37,239 nt of DNA, taken from NCBI GenBank assembly GCA_031556405.1, contig JAVBTC010000093.1:1-37239 (forward strand), given 5' to 3'. The position numbers and the translations under genes are program-made. The stretch comes from WQZF01 sp031556405. Its GTDB lineage: Bacteria; Pseudomonadota; Gammaproteobacteria; Burkholderiales; Rhodocyclaceae. This document shows positions 8,544-16,431 of this stretch, one piece after another. A model generated the notes under the pieces. It saw nothing but the letters and a program-made list of their open reading frames with translations. It ran no database searches and was not told the DNA's origin. Numbering within the stretch: position 1 is the first letter of the stretch; every line of letters begins with the position of its first letter.

Positions 8544-9941
8544 TCAGCGCGACCCTTTGATCGTCCGTCCGAATGCCGGCTGCGCCGGGCGGCCGTTGTT
8601 TCTGTGGAAGCGGGTGAAAATATCGATCTGCGCCTGCGAAAGCTGCACCGGCTGCTGCAGGACGATCCAGAGCACCTCTTCGGTGCAGGGCGGCGTCGTC
8701 AACGACCCCATGAAGGAATAGTAGCCGCGCCTGGAGGGCAGCAGCAGCAGCGGATCGACGAGGATGCCCGGCGGCGTCACGGCGGTATGCGCTTCCAGCG
8801 GCAGGTAATCCCACAGGGTCTGCACGAAGGAATTCTCGGTCCCTTCGGAAAACAGTACTGAAACGATCGCCTGCGCGCCGTCCGTGCTCTTGTGCAGCAA
8901 TTGCGCCTCGAGCGGATAGGCGACACCGGCGATGCGCGTTTCCGATGGCTGGCGGAACACGATGCGCTGCAGGCGGTAGACCTTGCCCATCGTCAGCATC
9001 GCGTTTCCGGATAACGTGACTTCGATCGTGCGCCCGTTGTCGATGATCGTGAAGGGAGTATCGCGATAGGCGAAGTCGACCGGCGGCTGGTCGACCGGAA
9101 TGCTATCCCGGATATCGACCGGCGCCTGCCGCCGGCCATTGCCGCACAACGCGTAGGCAGGATCGAGACGGCTCCAGAATTCGGGACGGCCGGCCCCCTC
9201 GTAACTCCATTCCGGCGCACCCGGAAAAGCATGTGAAGCAGCATGCGAAGCGGCATGCGCAGCGGATTCCGGATGGGCCGCGGATCCGGCTTTTTGTGCG
9301 TCCGCCTTGCCTGCCCTGCTTCTTTCCACACCACTGTCGCCGCGGCCTTTCTTCACCGCCGCGCGCTTCACAGTATTTTTCTCAGTATTTTTTGCGGCCT
9401 GTCGCTTCTCCCCTTTGGCGATTTCCTTCTGAATCAGCGCCTCATTGGCGCTGCGCAGATCCCCCGCCGCCTCGTTGGCCTCCGCTGCCACCCGGTCGGC
9501 GCCCATGCCGCGCACTCCCGCGGGGCGACAGACTTCGCGCAGGATCTTGCCGTCCGGCGAATTGATATGCACCGGCAACTGTATCTGGATGCCCGGCGAT
9601 TCCTCGCGCAGGAGTTCTCCGTCGGCCTTGTACCAGTTACGCCGGGTGGTGGCGTAGGTGCGCGCCTCGCAGTCGTAGCTGTTGACGAATTCGATGCTCT
9701 TGTAAAAGCCCTGGCTTTTCGCGTCGCTGACTTCCTTGTCGAGCACGATCCGGCCCTGCGCGAGTGTCCTGCCTTTTTCCTTGTGCACGCTGCTGGTGTC
9801 GAGTTCGATCTTCCGGCCCTGCTCGGTCGAGATCAGCACCCAGACCGCCTGCGCCGCCGCCGGCCAGCCGCACAGGAATGCCGCCGCGAGAAGCAGGCGG
9901 CACGCCGGATGCAGATACGCGGAACGGACGGCCCGGCGCAT
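8544..9941 (-). CDS. Secreted protein: adhesin E-like domain plus degenerate alpha-carbonic anhydrase domain
   Basis: A 465-residue protein. It has a signal peptide (residues 1-32), then a domain resembling surface-adhesin protein E (about 33-140; WVLISTEQGRKIELDTSS, YDCEARTYATTRR), and a charged linker with a His/Ala-rich stretch (about 221-239). The C-terminal domain (about 243-465) is clearly alpha-carbonic anhydrase (APEWSYEG, GNGRRQAPVDI, GSLTTPPCTEEVLW). All three zinc-binding histidines are missing: the bacterial FHFHxPSEH pattern reads IVFRQPSET, giving V328 and R330, and the EAHLVHK histidine is Q347. The domain should not bind catalytic zinc and is probably a binding or structural module. 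Only 3 bp separate it from hisD, so it is likely the last gene of a hisGD transcript. Confidence 0.85.
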   Translation of the reverse strand: MRRAVRSAYLHPACRLLLAAAFLCGWPAAAQAVWVLISTEQGRKIELDTSSVHKEKGRTLAQGRIVLDKEVSDAKSQGFYKSIEFVNSYDCEARTYATTRRNWYKADGELLREESPGIQIQLPVHINSPDGKILREVCRPAGVRGMGADRVAAEANEAAGDLRSANEALIQKEIAKGEKRQAAKNTEKNTVKRAAVKKGRGDSGVERSRAGKADAQKAGSAAHPESAAHAASHAASHAFPGAPEWSYEGAGRPEFWSRLDPAYALCGNGRRQAPVDIRDSIPVDQPPVDFAYRDTPFTIIDNGRTIEVTLSGNAMLTMGKVYRLQRIVFRQPSETRIAGVAYPLEAQLLHKSTDGAQAIVSVLFSEGTENSFVQTLWDYLPLEAHTAVTPPGILVDPLLLLPSRRGYYSFMGSLTTPPCTEEVLWIVLQQPVQLSQAQIDIFTRFHRNNGRPAQPAFGRTIKGSR

Positions 9942-9944
9942 GGT

Positions 9945-11300
9945 TCACGGCTCCTCTGCCGGGGGGGAAGCGTCCGCCGCCTTCGAAGCATCCAGGCGGT
10001 AGCGCGCCGAGCGGGCATGCGCCTGCAGGCCCTCGCCCTCGGCCAGCGTCGCGGCGATATGTCCCAGCGCCTGCGCGCCATGCCGCGAGACGCGGATCAG
10101 ACTCGAACGTTTCTGAAAATCGTAGACACCCAGCGGCGACGAGAAACGCGCCGACCCGGAAGTCGGCAGCACGTGGTTCGGCCCGGCGCAGTAATCGCCG
10201 AGCGCCTCGGAGGTGTAAGGCCCAAGGAAAATCGCGCCGGCGTGGCGGATTTTCGGCAGCCAGTACTCGGCGTCTTCCAGCGCCAGTTCCAGATGTTCGG
10301 GCGCGATGCGGTTGGCGATCTCGCAGGCTTCGTCCAGGTCGCGCACCTGGATCAGCGCGCCGCGATGCTCCAGCGCGGCGCGAATCGTCCCGCTGCGCGG
10401 CATCGTCGGCAACAGCGCGTCGATGGCGGCGGCGACGCGGTCGATCATCGCGACATCGGGACAGAGCAGGATCGATTGCGCCAGTTCGTCGTGCTCGGCC
10501 TGGGAAAACAGATCCATCGCCACCCATTCCGGGTCGATGTTGCCGTCGCAGACGACGAGAATCTCGGACGGCCCGGCCACCATGTCGATGCCGACGATGC
10601 CGAAGACGCGGCGCTTGGCCGCGGCGACATAAGCGTTGCCGGGGCCGACGATCTTGTCGACGCGCGGAACCGTCTGCGTGCCGAACGCCAGCGCGGCGAC
10701 CGCCTGCGCGCCGCCGACGCAGAACATGCGGTCCACTCCGGCCAGCGCCGCGGCGGCGAGCACGAGCGGATTCTTCTCTCCGCCCGGCGTCGGCACCGTC
10801 ATGATCAGTTCCTCGACTCCGGCGACCTTGGCCGGAATCGCATTCATCAACACCGACGACGGATACGCCGCCTTGCCGCCGGGGACGTACAGTCCGACCC
10901 GGTCCAGCGGCGTGATCCGCTGCCCCAGCAGCGTGCCGCGCAGCGCCTCGCCTTCTTCCAGGTACTGCCAGCTCTGCAGGGGCTGCGCTTCGTGATAGGA
11001 ACGGATGCGGCAGGCGGCGAGATTGAGCGCGGTACGTTCTTCCGCCGGCAGCGCATCGAGCGCCGCCTGCCACTCGGAACGCGGAAGTTCGAGCTCGGCC
11101 ATCGAGGCGGCGGAAAGACGGTCGAAACGGTTCGTGTATTCAAGCACCGCGTCGTCGCCGCGCTCCTTCACGTCCGCCAGAATCGATGCGACGGTCGCTT
11201 CGACGCTCGCATCCTGCGCGCCCTCGAACGCGAGCAATTGGTCGAGGCGTGCGGAAAAATCGGCGTCCGTGCTGGAGAAACGCTTGATGGCTGTTTTCAT
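9945..11300 (-). CDS. hisD: Histidinol dehydrogenase
   Basis: A 451-residue HisD, which catalyses the last two steps of histidine synthesis (L-histidinol to L-histidine, NAD+-dependent, zinc-containing). Clear signatures are YVPGGKAAYPSSVLMNAIPA, VGGAQAVAALAFGTQTVP, DKIVGPGNAYVAAAKR, the DMVAGPSEILVV segment and FSQAEHDELAQS, which holds the Gln/His metal ligands. IAPEHLEL, GAIFLGPYTSEALGDYCAGPNHVLPT and the C-terminal VSRHGAQALG are also present. The start overlaps the hisG stop as ATGA. A short Ala/Pro-rich tail (ADASPPAEEP) extends past the usual end. Other his genes do not follow; the next gene is the carbonic-anhydrase-like protein. Confidence 0.97.
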   Translation of the reverse strand: MKTAIKRFSSTDADFSARLDQLLAFEGAQDASVEATVASILADVKERGDDAVLEYTNRFDRLSAASMAELELPRSEWQAALDALPAEERTALNLAACRIRSYHEAQPLQSWQYLEEGEALRGTLLGQRITPLDRVGLYVPGGKAAYPSSVLMNAIPAKVAGVEELIMTVPTPGGEKNPLVLAAAALAGVDRMFCVGGAQAVAALAFGTQTVPRVDKIVGPGNAYVAAAKRRVFGIVGIDMVAGPSEILVVCDGNIDPEWVAMDLFSQAEHDELAQSILLCPDVAMIDRVAAAIDALLPTMPRSGTIRAALEHRGALIQVRDLDEACEIANRIAPEHLELALEDAEYWLPKIRHAGAIFLGPYTSEALGDYCAGPNHVLPTSGSARFSSPLGVYDFQKRSSLIRVSRHGAQALGHIAATLAEGEGLQAHARSARYRLDASKAADASPPAEEP

Positions 11301-11968
11301 GACTGCACCGCCTGGGCGAAAGCTTCGAGGATTGGGGCAAGACGTTCGCGCTTGAGTTTCAGCGCCGCCTGGTTGACGACCAGCCGCGACGAAATCGGCA
11401 TGATCTCTTCGACCGCGACGAGCCGGTTCGCGCGCAGCGTGCCGCCGGTGGAGACGAGGTCGACGATGGCGTCGGCCAGCCCGGCCAGCGGCGCCAGTTC
11501 CATCGAGCCGTAGAGCTTGATCAGATCGACGTGCACGCCCTTGGCGGCGAAATGCTCGCGCGCCGTCTGCACGTATTTCGTCGCCACCTTGAGCCGCGCG
11601 CCCTGGCGCACGGCATTGGCGTAATCGAAGCCTTCCGGCACCGCGACCATCATCTTGCAGCGCGCGATGTTCAGATCGAGCGGCTGGTACAGCCCGGCGC
11701 CGCCGTGCTCGATCAGCACGTCCTTGCCGGCGACGCCGAGATCGGCGGCACCGTATTGCACATAGGTCGGCGCGTCGGTGGCACGGACGATCACCACCCG
11801 CACGTCGGAGCGGTTCGTGGCGATGATCAGTTCGCGCGAGGTTTCCGGGTTGCCTTGCGGCACGATGCCGGCGGCGGCGAGCAGCGGCAGGGTTTCGTCG
11901 AAAATGCGGCCTTTCGACAGGGCGATGGTGATTGGTGTGATCGGTACGTTGGCGGTGGTGGAAGTCAC
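11297..11968 (-). CDS. hisG: ATP phosphoribosyltransferase catalytic subunit, short form
   Basis: HisG catalyses the first step of histidine synthesis (ATP + PRPP to phosphoribosyl-ATP). Family segments are ITIALSKGRIFDETLPLL, ATNRSDVRVVIVRATD, YGAADLGVAGKDVL, the DLNIARCKMMVAVP segment and the PRPP loop region LADAIVDLVSTGGTLRAN. The protein is of the short type, lacking the C-terminal regulatory domain, so by family knowledge it should need HisZ, which is not in this window. A GTG at 11968 gives 223 residues, close to short HisG; the ATG at 12043 would add 25 non-family residues. No strong Shine-Dalgarno is seen at either start. Confidence 0.93.
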   Translation of the reverse strand: MTSTTANVPITPITIALSKGRIFDETLPLLAAAGIVPQGNPETSRELIIATNRSDVRVVIVRATDAPTYVQYGAADLGVAGKDVLIEHGGAGLYQPLDLNIARCKMMVAVPEGFDYANAVRQGARLKVATKYVQTAREHFAAKGVHVDLIKLYGSMELAPLAGLADAIVDLVSTGGTLRANRLVAVEEIMPISSRLVVNQAALKLKRERLAPILEAFAQAVQS

Positions 11969-12134
11969 GATGCAGAAAATCCAGAGAGGACGCCCGGGCG
12001 CTCGCATGACGAAAATATAAAAACCGCGCGGCGGCAGCGGCAATCCGAGGAAAAAACAGGAAGAGAAAGATTTTAGAGCATTTTCGCCGTGCTTCCGTCC
12101 ACGGCGCGGGAATCTTCAGCGAAGCAGAAGGTAA

Positions 12135-12206
12135 TTACAAATTTAAATTAAATTTACTATCATATTTGTAGCAAGTTATAAATAATAATTATTTCATCAA
12201 ATGGAA
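12135..12206 (+). repeat. AT-rich dispersed element, copy C
   Basis: A 72-bp AT-rich block with TTACAAATTTAAATTAAATT on the left, CATATTTGTAGC at the centre and ATAATAATTATTTCATC then ATGGAA on the right. It aligns end to end with copies A, D and E and keeps the invariant TGTAG. It lies between the hisG start and the 3' end of the MscS-type gene, directly beside the dRS3-like pair. Confidence 0.65.
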
Positions 12207-12240
12207 TCGTTTCCATAAATGAATGTGTTGGGGAAATTTC

Positions 12241-12392
12241 CTGGATTCCCGCCTGCGCGGGAATGACGAGGGTTTTTCCCGTCCTGGGCAAGCGGCAACC
12301 GTTCGAACGGCACGGACGCAGGAATCCGCCGTAGTCCGCGCAGTCCGCACGACCCGCCATCTCCCGTCATTCCCGCGCAGGCGGGAATCCAG
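12241..12392. repeat. Inverted pair of dRS3/REP-like 28-bp units
   Basis: Positions 12241-12268 and 12365-12392 are exact reverse complements over 28 bases. Each unit holds the palindromic core ATTCCCGCCTGCGCGGGAAT (or its complement). Similarity continues imperfectly outward (GAAATTTCC versus GAAATTCC). The 96-bp spacer shows no gene. Repeats with an ATTCCC-N-GGGAAT core are well known in Neisseria (dRS3) and other betaproteobacteria, where pairs flank short cassettes or mark insertion sites. Confidence 0.75.
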
Positions 12393-12464
12393 TGAAATTC
12401 CACCACCGTTCGAGCAATCTCCGGCAATCCCTTCCAAAATATCCCCGGCAACGGCGCATCTGCA

Positions 12465-14768
12465 TCACCCGGCCGCATCCCCCGGCGGCGCCTGCATCCG
12501 CGCCAGTGCCTCGCGGGCATCCGGCGCCAGATGCAGGGAACGTTGCGGGAACGGAATCTCGATGCCTTCCTGATCGAATTTCTTCTTCAGCCGCAGGTTG
12601 AATTCGCGGCTGATCGCCCATTGCTTGAGCGGGCGCGTCTTGAACACGGCGCGGACGACGATGGCGCTGTCGTCGAAGCGGACGATTCCCTGCACGTCGA
12701 GCGGCGCCAGGAGATCGCGGCGCAGGCGGGAATCGCCCATCATTTCGCTGCCGACGGCCCTGAGCGCGCGGAAGACCTTGTCCATGTCACTGGCGTAGTC
12801 GACGCCGATCTCGAATACCGAACAGGCGAACTGGCGCGAAAGGTTCTTCACCGTCTTGATCTGGCTGAACGGGATCGTGTGCAGCGTGCCGTACAGATCG
12901 CGCAGCCGCACGGTGCGGATGCTCAATCCCTCGACGGTGCCGCCATGGTCGCTGGTTTCGATGTAATCGCCGATCGAAATCGTGTCCTCGATGATGATGA
13001 AGAGCCCGGTGATGATGTCCTGCACCAGCGTCTGCGCCCCGAAACCGACGGCCAGACCGACGACGCCGGCGCCGGCGATGAACGGTGTGATGTCGATGCC
13101 GAGATTGGCGAGCGCGATGATGGCCGCCGCGCCGCCGATCAATGCGCCCACGGCGCCGCGGCACAGCGGCAGCAGCGTGCGCGCCCGGGCGCCCGGCGCC
13201 TTCGCCACGGCGCCGCCGAATTTGCGCGGCCGCGGCGACAGCGCCTCGAGTATCGCGGTGTCGACGATCAACCAGAGCAGCCAGGCGATGAATGCGGTGA
13301 CGATGACGCCGAAAACCATCCGGCCCAGTTTCTGGTGCATCAGGTCGATGAGAGAGTAATCCCAGACGCGCGCGGCGAATTCGAAAAAAGCGATCCAGAG
13401 CGCGAACAGCAGCACTCTGCCGAACGCCGTGCCGAAGCGCCGCACGTATGCGGAGGAACGGCGCCGGTGCGCCTGCTGCGCCTCATGAGTGTCGCGGCTG
13501 CGCCGCAGCAGCAGTCCGGCGAACAGGGTCATGATCAGGATTGCGAGGCTGGCGATCGTGCGCTGCACGATGAGGTCCTTATTCTCGGGCGTGAAGAGCG
13601 TGATGACGACCGCCGAGACGGCAAGCGCCGCCATCAGCGGCGCCCAGAGCTTGCCGAGAAACTGGCGGATCTCGGTCACGCCGCTGGTCTTGCGGCGCGC
13701 CGCGAACGGACGGTTGGCGATCAGATGCGCCACCGGGCGGCGAAACGACAGGGTGAAGGCCAGGATCAGCAGCGCGGCGCAGATCGTGATCAGGGACGAT
13801 ATCAGCGCCAGGAGATCGGCGGAGAACAGCCGGCCCACTTCCGGATTGCCCATCGCATCGTTCAGCGCGAAACAGACGCCGATGGCGTAGAGATGATGCA
13901 GCGGGCGCGGCGCCAGCAGGCAGCGCACGGCATGGCGGCGATGGCCTTCGGTGCAGAGGGAAAAAAGCAGCGCGCAAAGCGAGGAAAAAACGGCGCCGCC
14001 GACCACGGCATAAGCCACCATCAGCCCCAGCGCCTTACCGCGCGATGCCTCGGTGGCATGGACCAGCGCCAGCGTGATCAGGAATGCGGCCAGCCACGGC
14101 CCGAAACGGCGCAGCACGTAAAGCGCGATGGCCCGCGTGGTGGGATTGGGCGTCAGTTCATCGTGGGTGCCGAAGCGAAGACGCACGCGCTTGACGCATT
14201 CGATCAGGCCAAGCGCAACGACCGCCCAGACCGAAAGCACGAGCAGGAAATCGCTTCCCACTTCCGCGCCGGAGCCTTCCACCGGCAACCCGCTGGCGTC
14301 GGTGTAAGGCGCGGCGATGCCGTCCATGGCGGAATTGATTCGCTGTTGCCAGAAATGCAGCGGGAAGGTCTGGTTCTTGAAATGCCCGACCAGGGCTTCG
14401 ACATTGCGGGAAATATTCTCGAGCAGATTACCCGGCCCCTTCGCTGCTTGCGTACCGGCTTCCTGTTTGGGCAGCGCCGCGCGCAGCTGTTTCAGTTCGT
14501 CGACCAGCGCCTTGCGCTCCTTGTCGTCTTCCAGCGTGTGGATGACCTCATCGAGCGAGGCGGAGAGTTCCGCTTCGGTTTTTTCGCTCTGCGCGGCGCT
14601 CGCCTCTTTCTGGCCGCCGGGCATCAGATCCTTGACCGCCGCCGCTGCCGGCAGAACGGGAAAGGCCGAGAACAGCGCCAGAAACAATGACAGCAAGGCA
14701 TAAACGCACCACCTGCGCGACTGCGCGCGCAAGGTATTCCGAGCCTGCGGGGGGAATGAAGAACGCAT
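12465..14768 (-). CDS. Large MscS-family mechanosensitive channel (YbiO-like)
   Basis: A 767-residue channel protein of the larger MscS group. A signal peptide-like segment (about 20-44) precedes a charged, coiled-coil-prone periplasmic region (about 60-150). Several membrane helices lie between about 172 and 510. The MscS core (about 535-650) contains the pore-lining helix GAGVVGLAVGFGAQTLVQDI (566-585), followed by FIIIEDTISIGDYI and the beta-domain VEGLSIRTVRLRDLYGTLHT. Its size and the extra N-terminal helices resemble E. coli YbiO rather than the 286-residue MscS. Such channels release solutes on hypo-osmotic shock. The C-terminus ends in an Ala/Pro-rich tail. Confidence 0.9.
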   Translation of the reverse strand: MRSSFPPQARNTLRAQSRRWCVYALLSLFLALFSAFPVLPAAAAVKDLMPGGQKEASAAQSEKTEAELSASLDEVIHTLEDDKERKALVDELKQLRAALPKQEAGTQAAKGPGNLLENISRNVEALVGHFKNQTFPLHFWQQRINSAMDGIAAPYTDASGLPVEGSGAEVGSDFLLVLSVWAVVALGLIECVKRVRLRFGTHDELTPNPTTRAIALYVLRRFGPWLAAFLITLALVHATEASRGKALGLMVAYAVVGGAVFSSLCALLFSLCTEGHRRHAVRCLLAPRPLHHLYAIGVCFALNDAMGNPEVGRLFSADLLALISSLITICAALLILAFTLSFRRPVAHLIANRPFAARRKTSGVTEIRQFLGKLWAPLMAALAVSAVVITLFTPENKDLIVQRTIASLAILIMTLFAGLLLRRSRDTHEAQQAHRRRSSAYVRRFGTAFGRVLLFALWIAFFEFAARVWDYSLIDLMHQKLGRMVFGVIVTAFIAWLLWLIVDTAILEALSPRPRKFGGAVAKAPGARARTLLPLCRGAVGALIGGAAAIIALANLGIDITPFIAGAGVVGLAVGFGAQTLVQDIITGLFIIIEDTISIGDYIETSDHGGTVEGLSIRTVRLRDLYGTLHTIPFSQIKTVKNLSRQFACSVFEIGVDYASDMDKVFRALRAVGSEMMGDSRLRRDLLAPLDVQGIVRFDDSAIVVRAVFKTRPLKQWAISREFNLRLKKKFDQEGIEIPFPQRSLHLAPDAREALARMQAPPGDAAG

Positions 14769-14886
14769 GTCTTTCTCCTCCTTTACCCCGGCATTCTATA
14801 GCCAATCCCGGACAGCGCGGGACGCCGGCCGCTTTCCGCGAAACCGGATCTCCCCGGGACGGACGGCGGCATTGCCGCGTTCCGCC

Positions 14887-16431
14887 CTAAAGGCTCCACG
14901 GAACGGTAATGAAAAACTTGACGTCGCGCTCGTCCTGGAACAGGTTTTTGAACCCGGTCCAGCTCGGCAGATCGGTCTTGTTGTTGTAGTGCGTGTAATG
15001 CAGATTGATGCTGGTCTGTTTCAGGGGGCCGGACGGAACCAGATAGCCGACATCGAACGAATAGGAGGTTTCCCGCAACGTCTGGTTCACCCCATACACC
15101 CTGCCGCCCCAGCCGCGCACCGCGGAGGCGCCGAGCGACCAGCCCGGCATCGCGACGATGTCGTCCAGCGTGCGCCCCACGCGGAGAAATACCGCGCTTT
15201 CCCGGTTGTGGTTCCAGTCGGAACGGTTGTCCCACCAGGGTTCGTAAGCCCCGTTGGAACCGCCGTAGGCACCGATGAGACGGTAGGCGAAATAGCCGGC
15301 GTTTTCCGGCCGGTTCGTCGGCGCGCGGGTATGCAATGCCTCCGCGCGCAGCGACCACGGCGCCGGGCGGTAACTGACCGCCACGTAATGCTGGAACGCG
15401 GTACCGTCGAAAAGATTGTTGACCGACGTTCCGTCACTGCTGTCACCCATCGCATAGAGCTGATAGGTCAGATACAGCACCTCGTTCTCGGAAAGTTTGC
15501 GCTCGTATTTCATTTTCATGTGCGCGTTCTGCAGATAATTCTGCGACTCGCCGTAGGCCGCTTCCAGGGAAAATCCGGGCACGAATTCGTAGCGGGCTCC
15601 AAGCGACCAGAGATAATCGACGCGCGTGACGCCGTCGGTCTGACGGAAAGAATAGGCGTGCTGATACCACGGCGCCTTGTATTTCGTGACGTAGGCACCG
15701 GCCAGGGCAAGCGGCCCGAAGTTCGTTCCCGCCTCGGCGCCGAGGTAGGTTCCGGGCATCAGCGACCAGTTGACACCGAGCACGCCGGGGCCGGAAGGCT
15801 GGAAATAGCCGATCTTGGCCCACGCGTCATTCCGCCCGGAATTTTGGCCGGAATCCTGGCCGAATATCTGGCCAAACTCGCGTTTGAACTTGAGATGGGC
15901 GCGATAGAGCGAAACGCCGCTGCGTGCGTCCGTCTGCGACCAATTGGCGGACCAGGGATCGCGCCAGGGATAAAAACTGATTTCGTGATCGGGGCCGCCG
16001 CTGTTTTCCAGATCGGTGGAACCGAAAACGGCGACATCGAGCCCCACGCTTTTGGCAAGGTAACCGGAACTGAATTCGATGTTGGATTGCAGCGTCGAAT
16101 GGTGCAGATTCGTCCGAAATTCCCCTCTCTCGACGCTGTAGCGGTCGCGGGCGCGCTGGAAATAGAAGAAATTGCCCTTCAGCTCGTTGCCGCCGAACTG
16201 CGGGATCGGCACCTCCTGCGGTTCCTCGGGCAGCGGCGGCTCCTCGGGAATTCCCTCCGCACCATCCGTACCCTCCGCCGCCAGCACCAGGCCGACCCCG
16301 AGCAGGAACAACGCCGCGCCCACTGCCAGGAACGATATTCTCCGGAAATTCCCTCCACCCCGCCGGCCGCCGGCCCCGCCGCCTTTCCGTCCCCGATCCT
16401 TCCGGAACGCCAGCGGTACGGCATCCGGCAT
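14887..16431 (-). CDS. OprD-family outer-membrane porin
   Basis: A 514-residue predicted beta-barrel. Its ATG overlaps the stop of the upstream EIIC-EAL gene (TGATG), so translation is probably coupled. An Arg/Gly-rich n-region precedes a hydrophobic signal core (about residues 30-51, SFLAVGAALFLLGVG) and a Pro/Glu-rich spacer. The barrel shows alternating aromatic strands: GNFFYFQRARDRY, NIEFSSGYLAKSVGLDVAVF, WAKIGYFQPSGPGVLGVNWS, TYLGAEAGTNFGPLALAGAY. The C-terminus ends in FITVPWSL. The pattern fits OprD/chitoporin-type substrate-specific porins. The long n-region suggests the true start could lie later. Context implies uptake of a sugar or oligosaccharide for the PTS-like partner; the substrate is unknown. 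Confidence 0.75.
   Translation of the reverse strand: MPDAVPLAFRKDRGRKGGGAGGRRGGGNFRRISFLAVGAALFLLGVGLVLAAEGTDGAEGIPEEPPLPEEPQEVPIPQFGGNELKGNFFYFQRARDRYSVERGEFRTNLHHSTLQSNIEFSSGYLAKSVGLDVAVFGSTDLENSGGPDHEISFYPWRDPWSANWSQTDARSGVSLYRAHLKFKREFGQIFGQDSGQNSGRNDAWAKIGYFQPSGPGVLGVNWSLMPGTYLGAEAGTNFGPLALAGAYVTKYKAPWYQHAYSFRQTDGVTRVDYLWSLGARYEFVPGFSLEAAYGESQNYLQNAHMKMKYERKLSENEVLYLTYQLYAMGDSSDGTSVNNLFDGTAFQHYVAVSYRPAPWSLRAEALHTRAPTNRPENAGYFAYRLIGAYGGSNGAYEPWWDNRSDWNHNRESAVFLRVGRTLDDIVAMPGWSLGASAVRGWGGRVYGVNQTLRETSYSFDVGYLVPSGPLKQTSINLHYTHYNNKTDLPSWTGFKNLFQDERDVKFFITVPWSL

Larger units (their letters stand above)
11969..12464. other. Gene-free gap with AT-rich element C and a dRS3-like pair
   Basis: About 500 bp between the hisG start and the MscS-type gene. 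It holds the hisG leader, AT-rich element C (12135-12206) and the inverted pair of 28-bp REP-like units (12241-12392). I see no convincing coding region. Confidence 0.6.

Noticed and set aside
12241..12392. A CRISPR array
   Set aside because: There are only two units, they are inverted rather than direct, and the spacing is not repeated.
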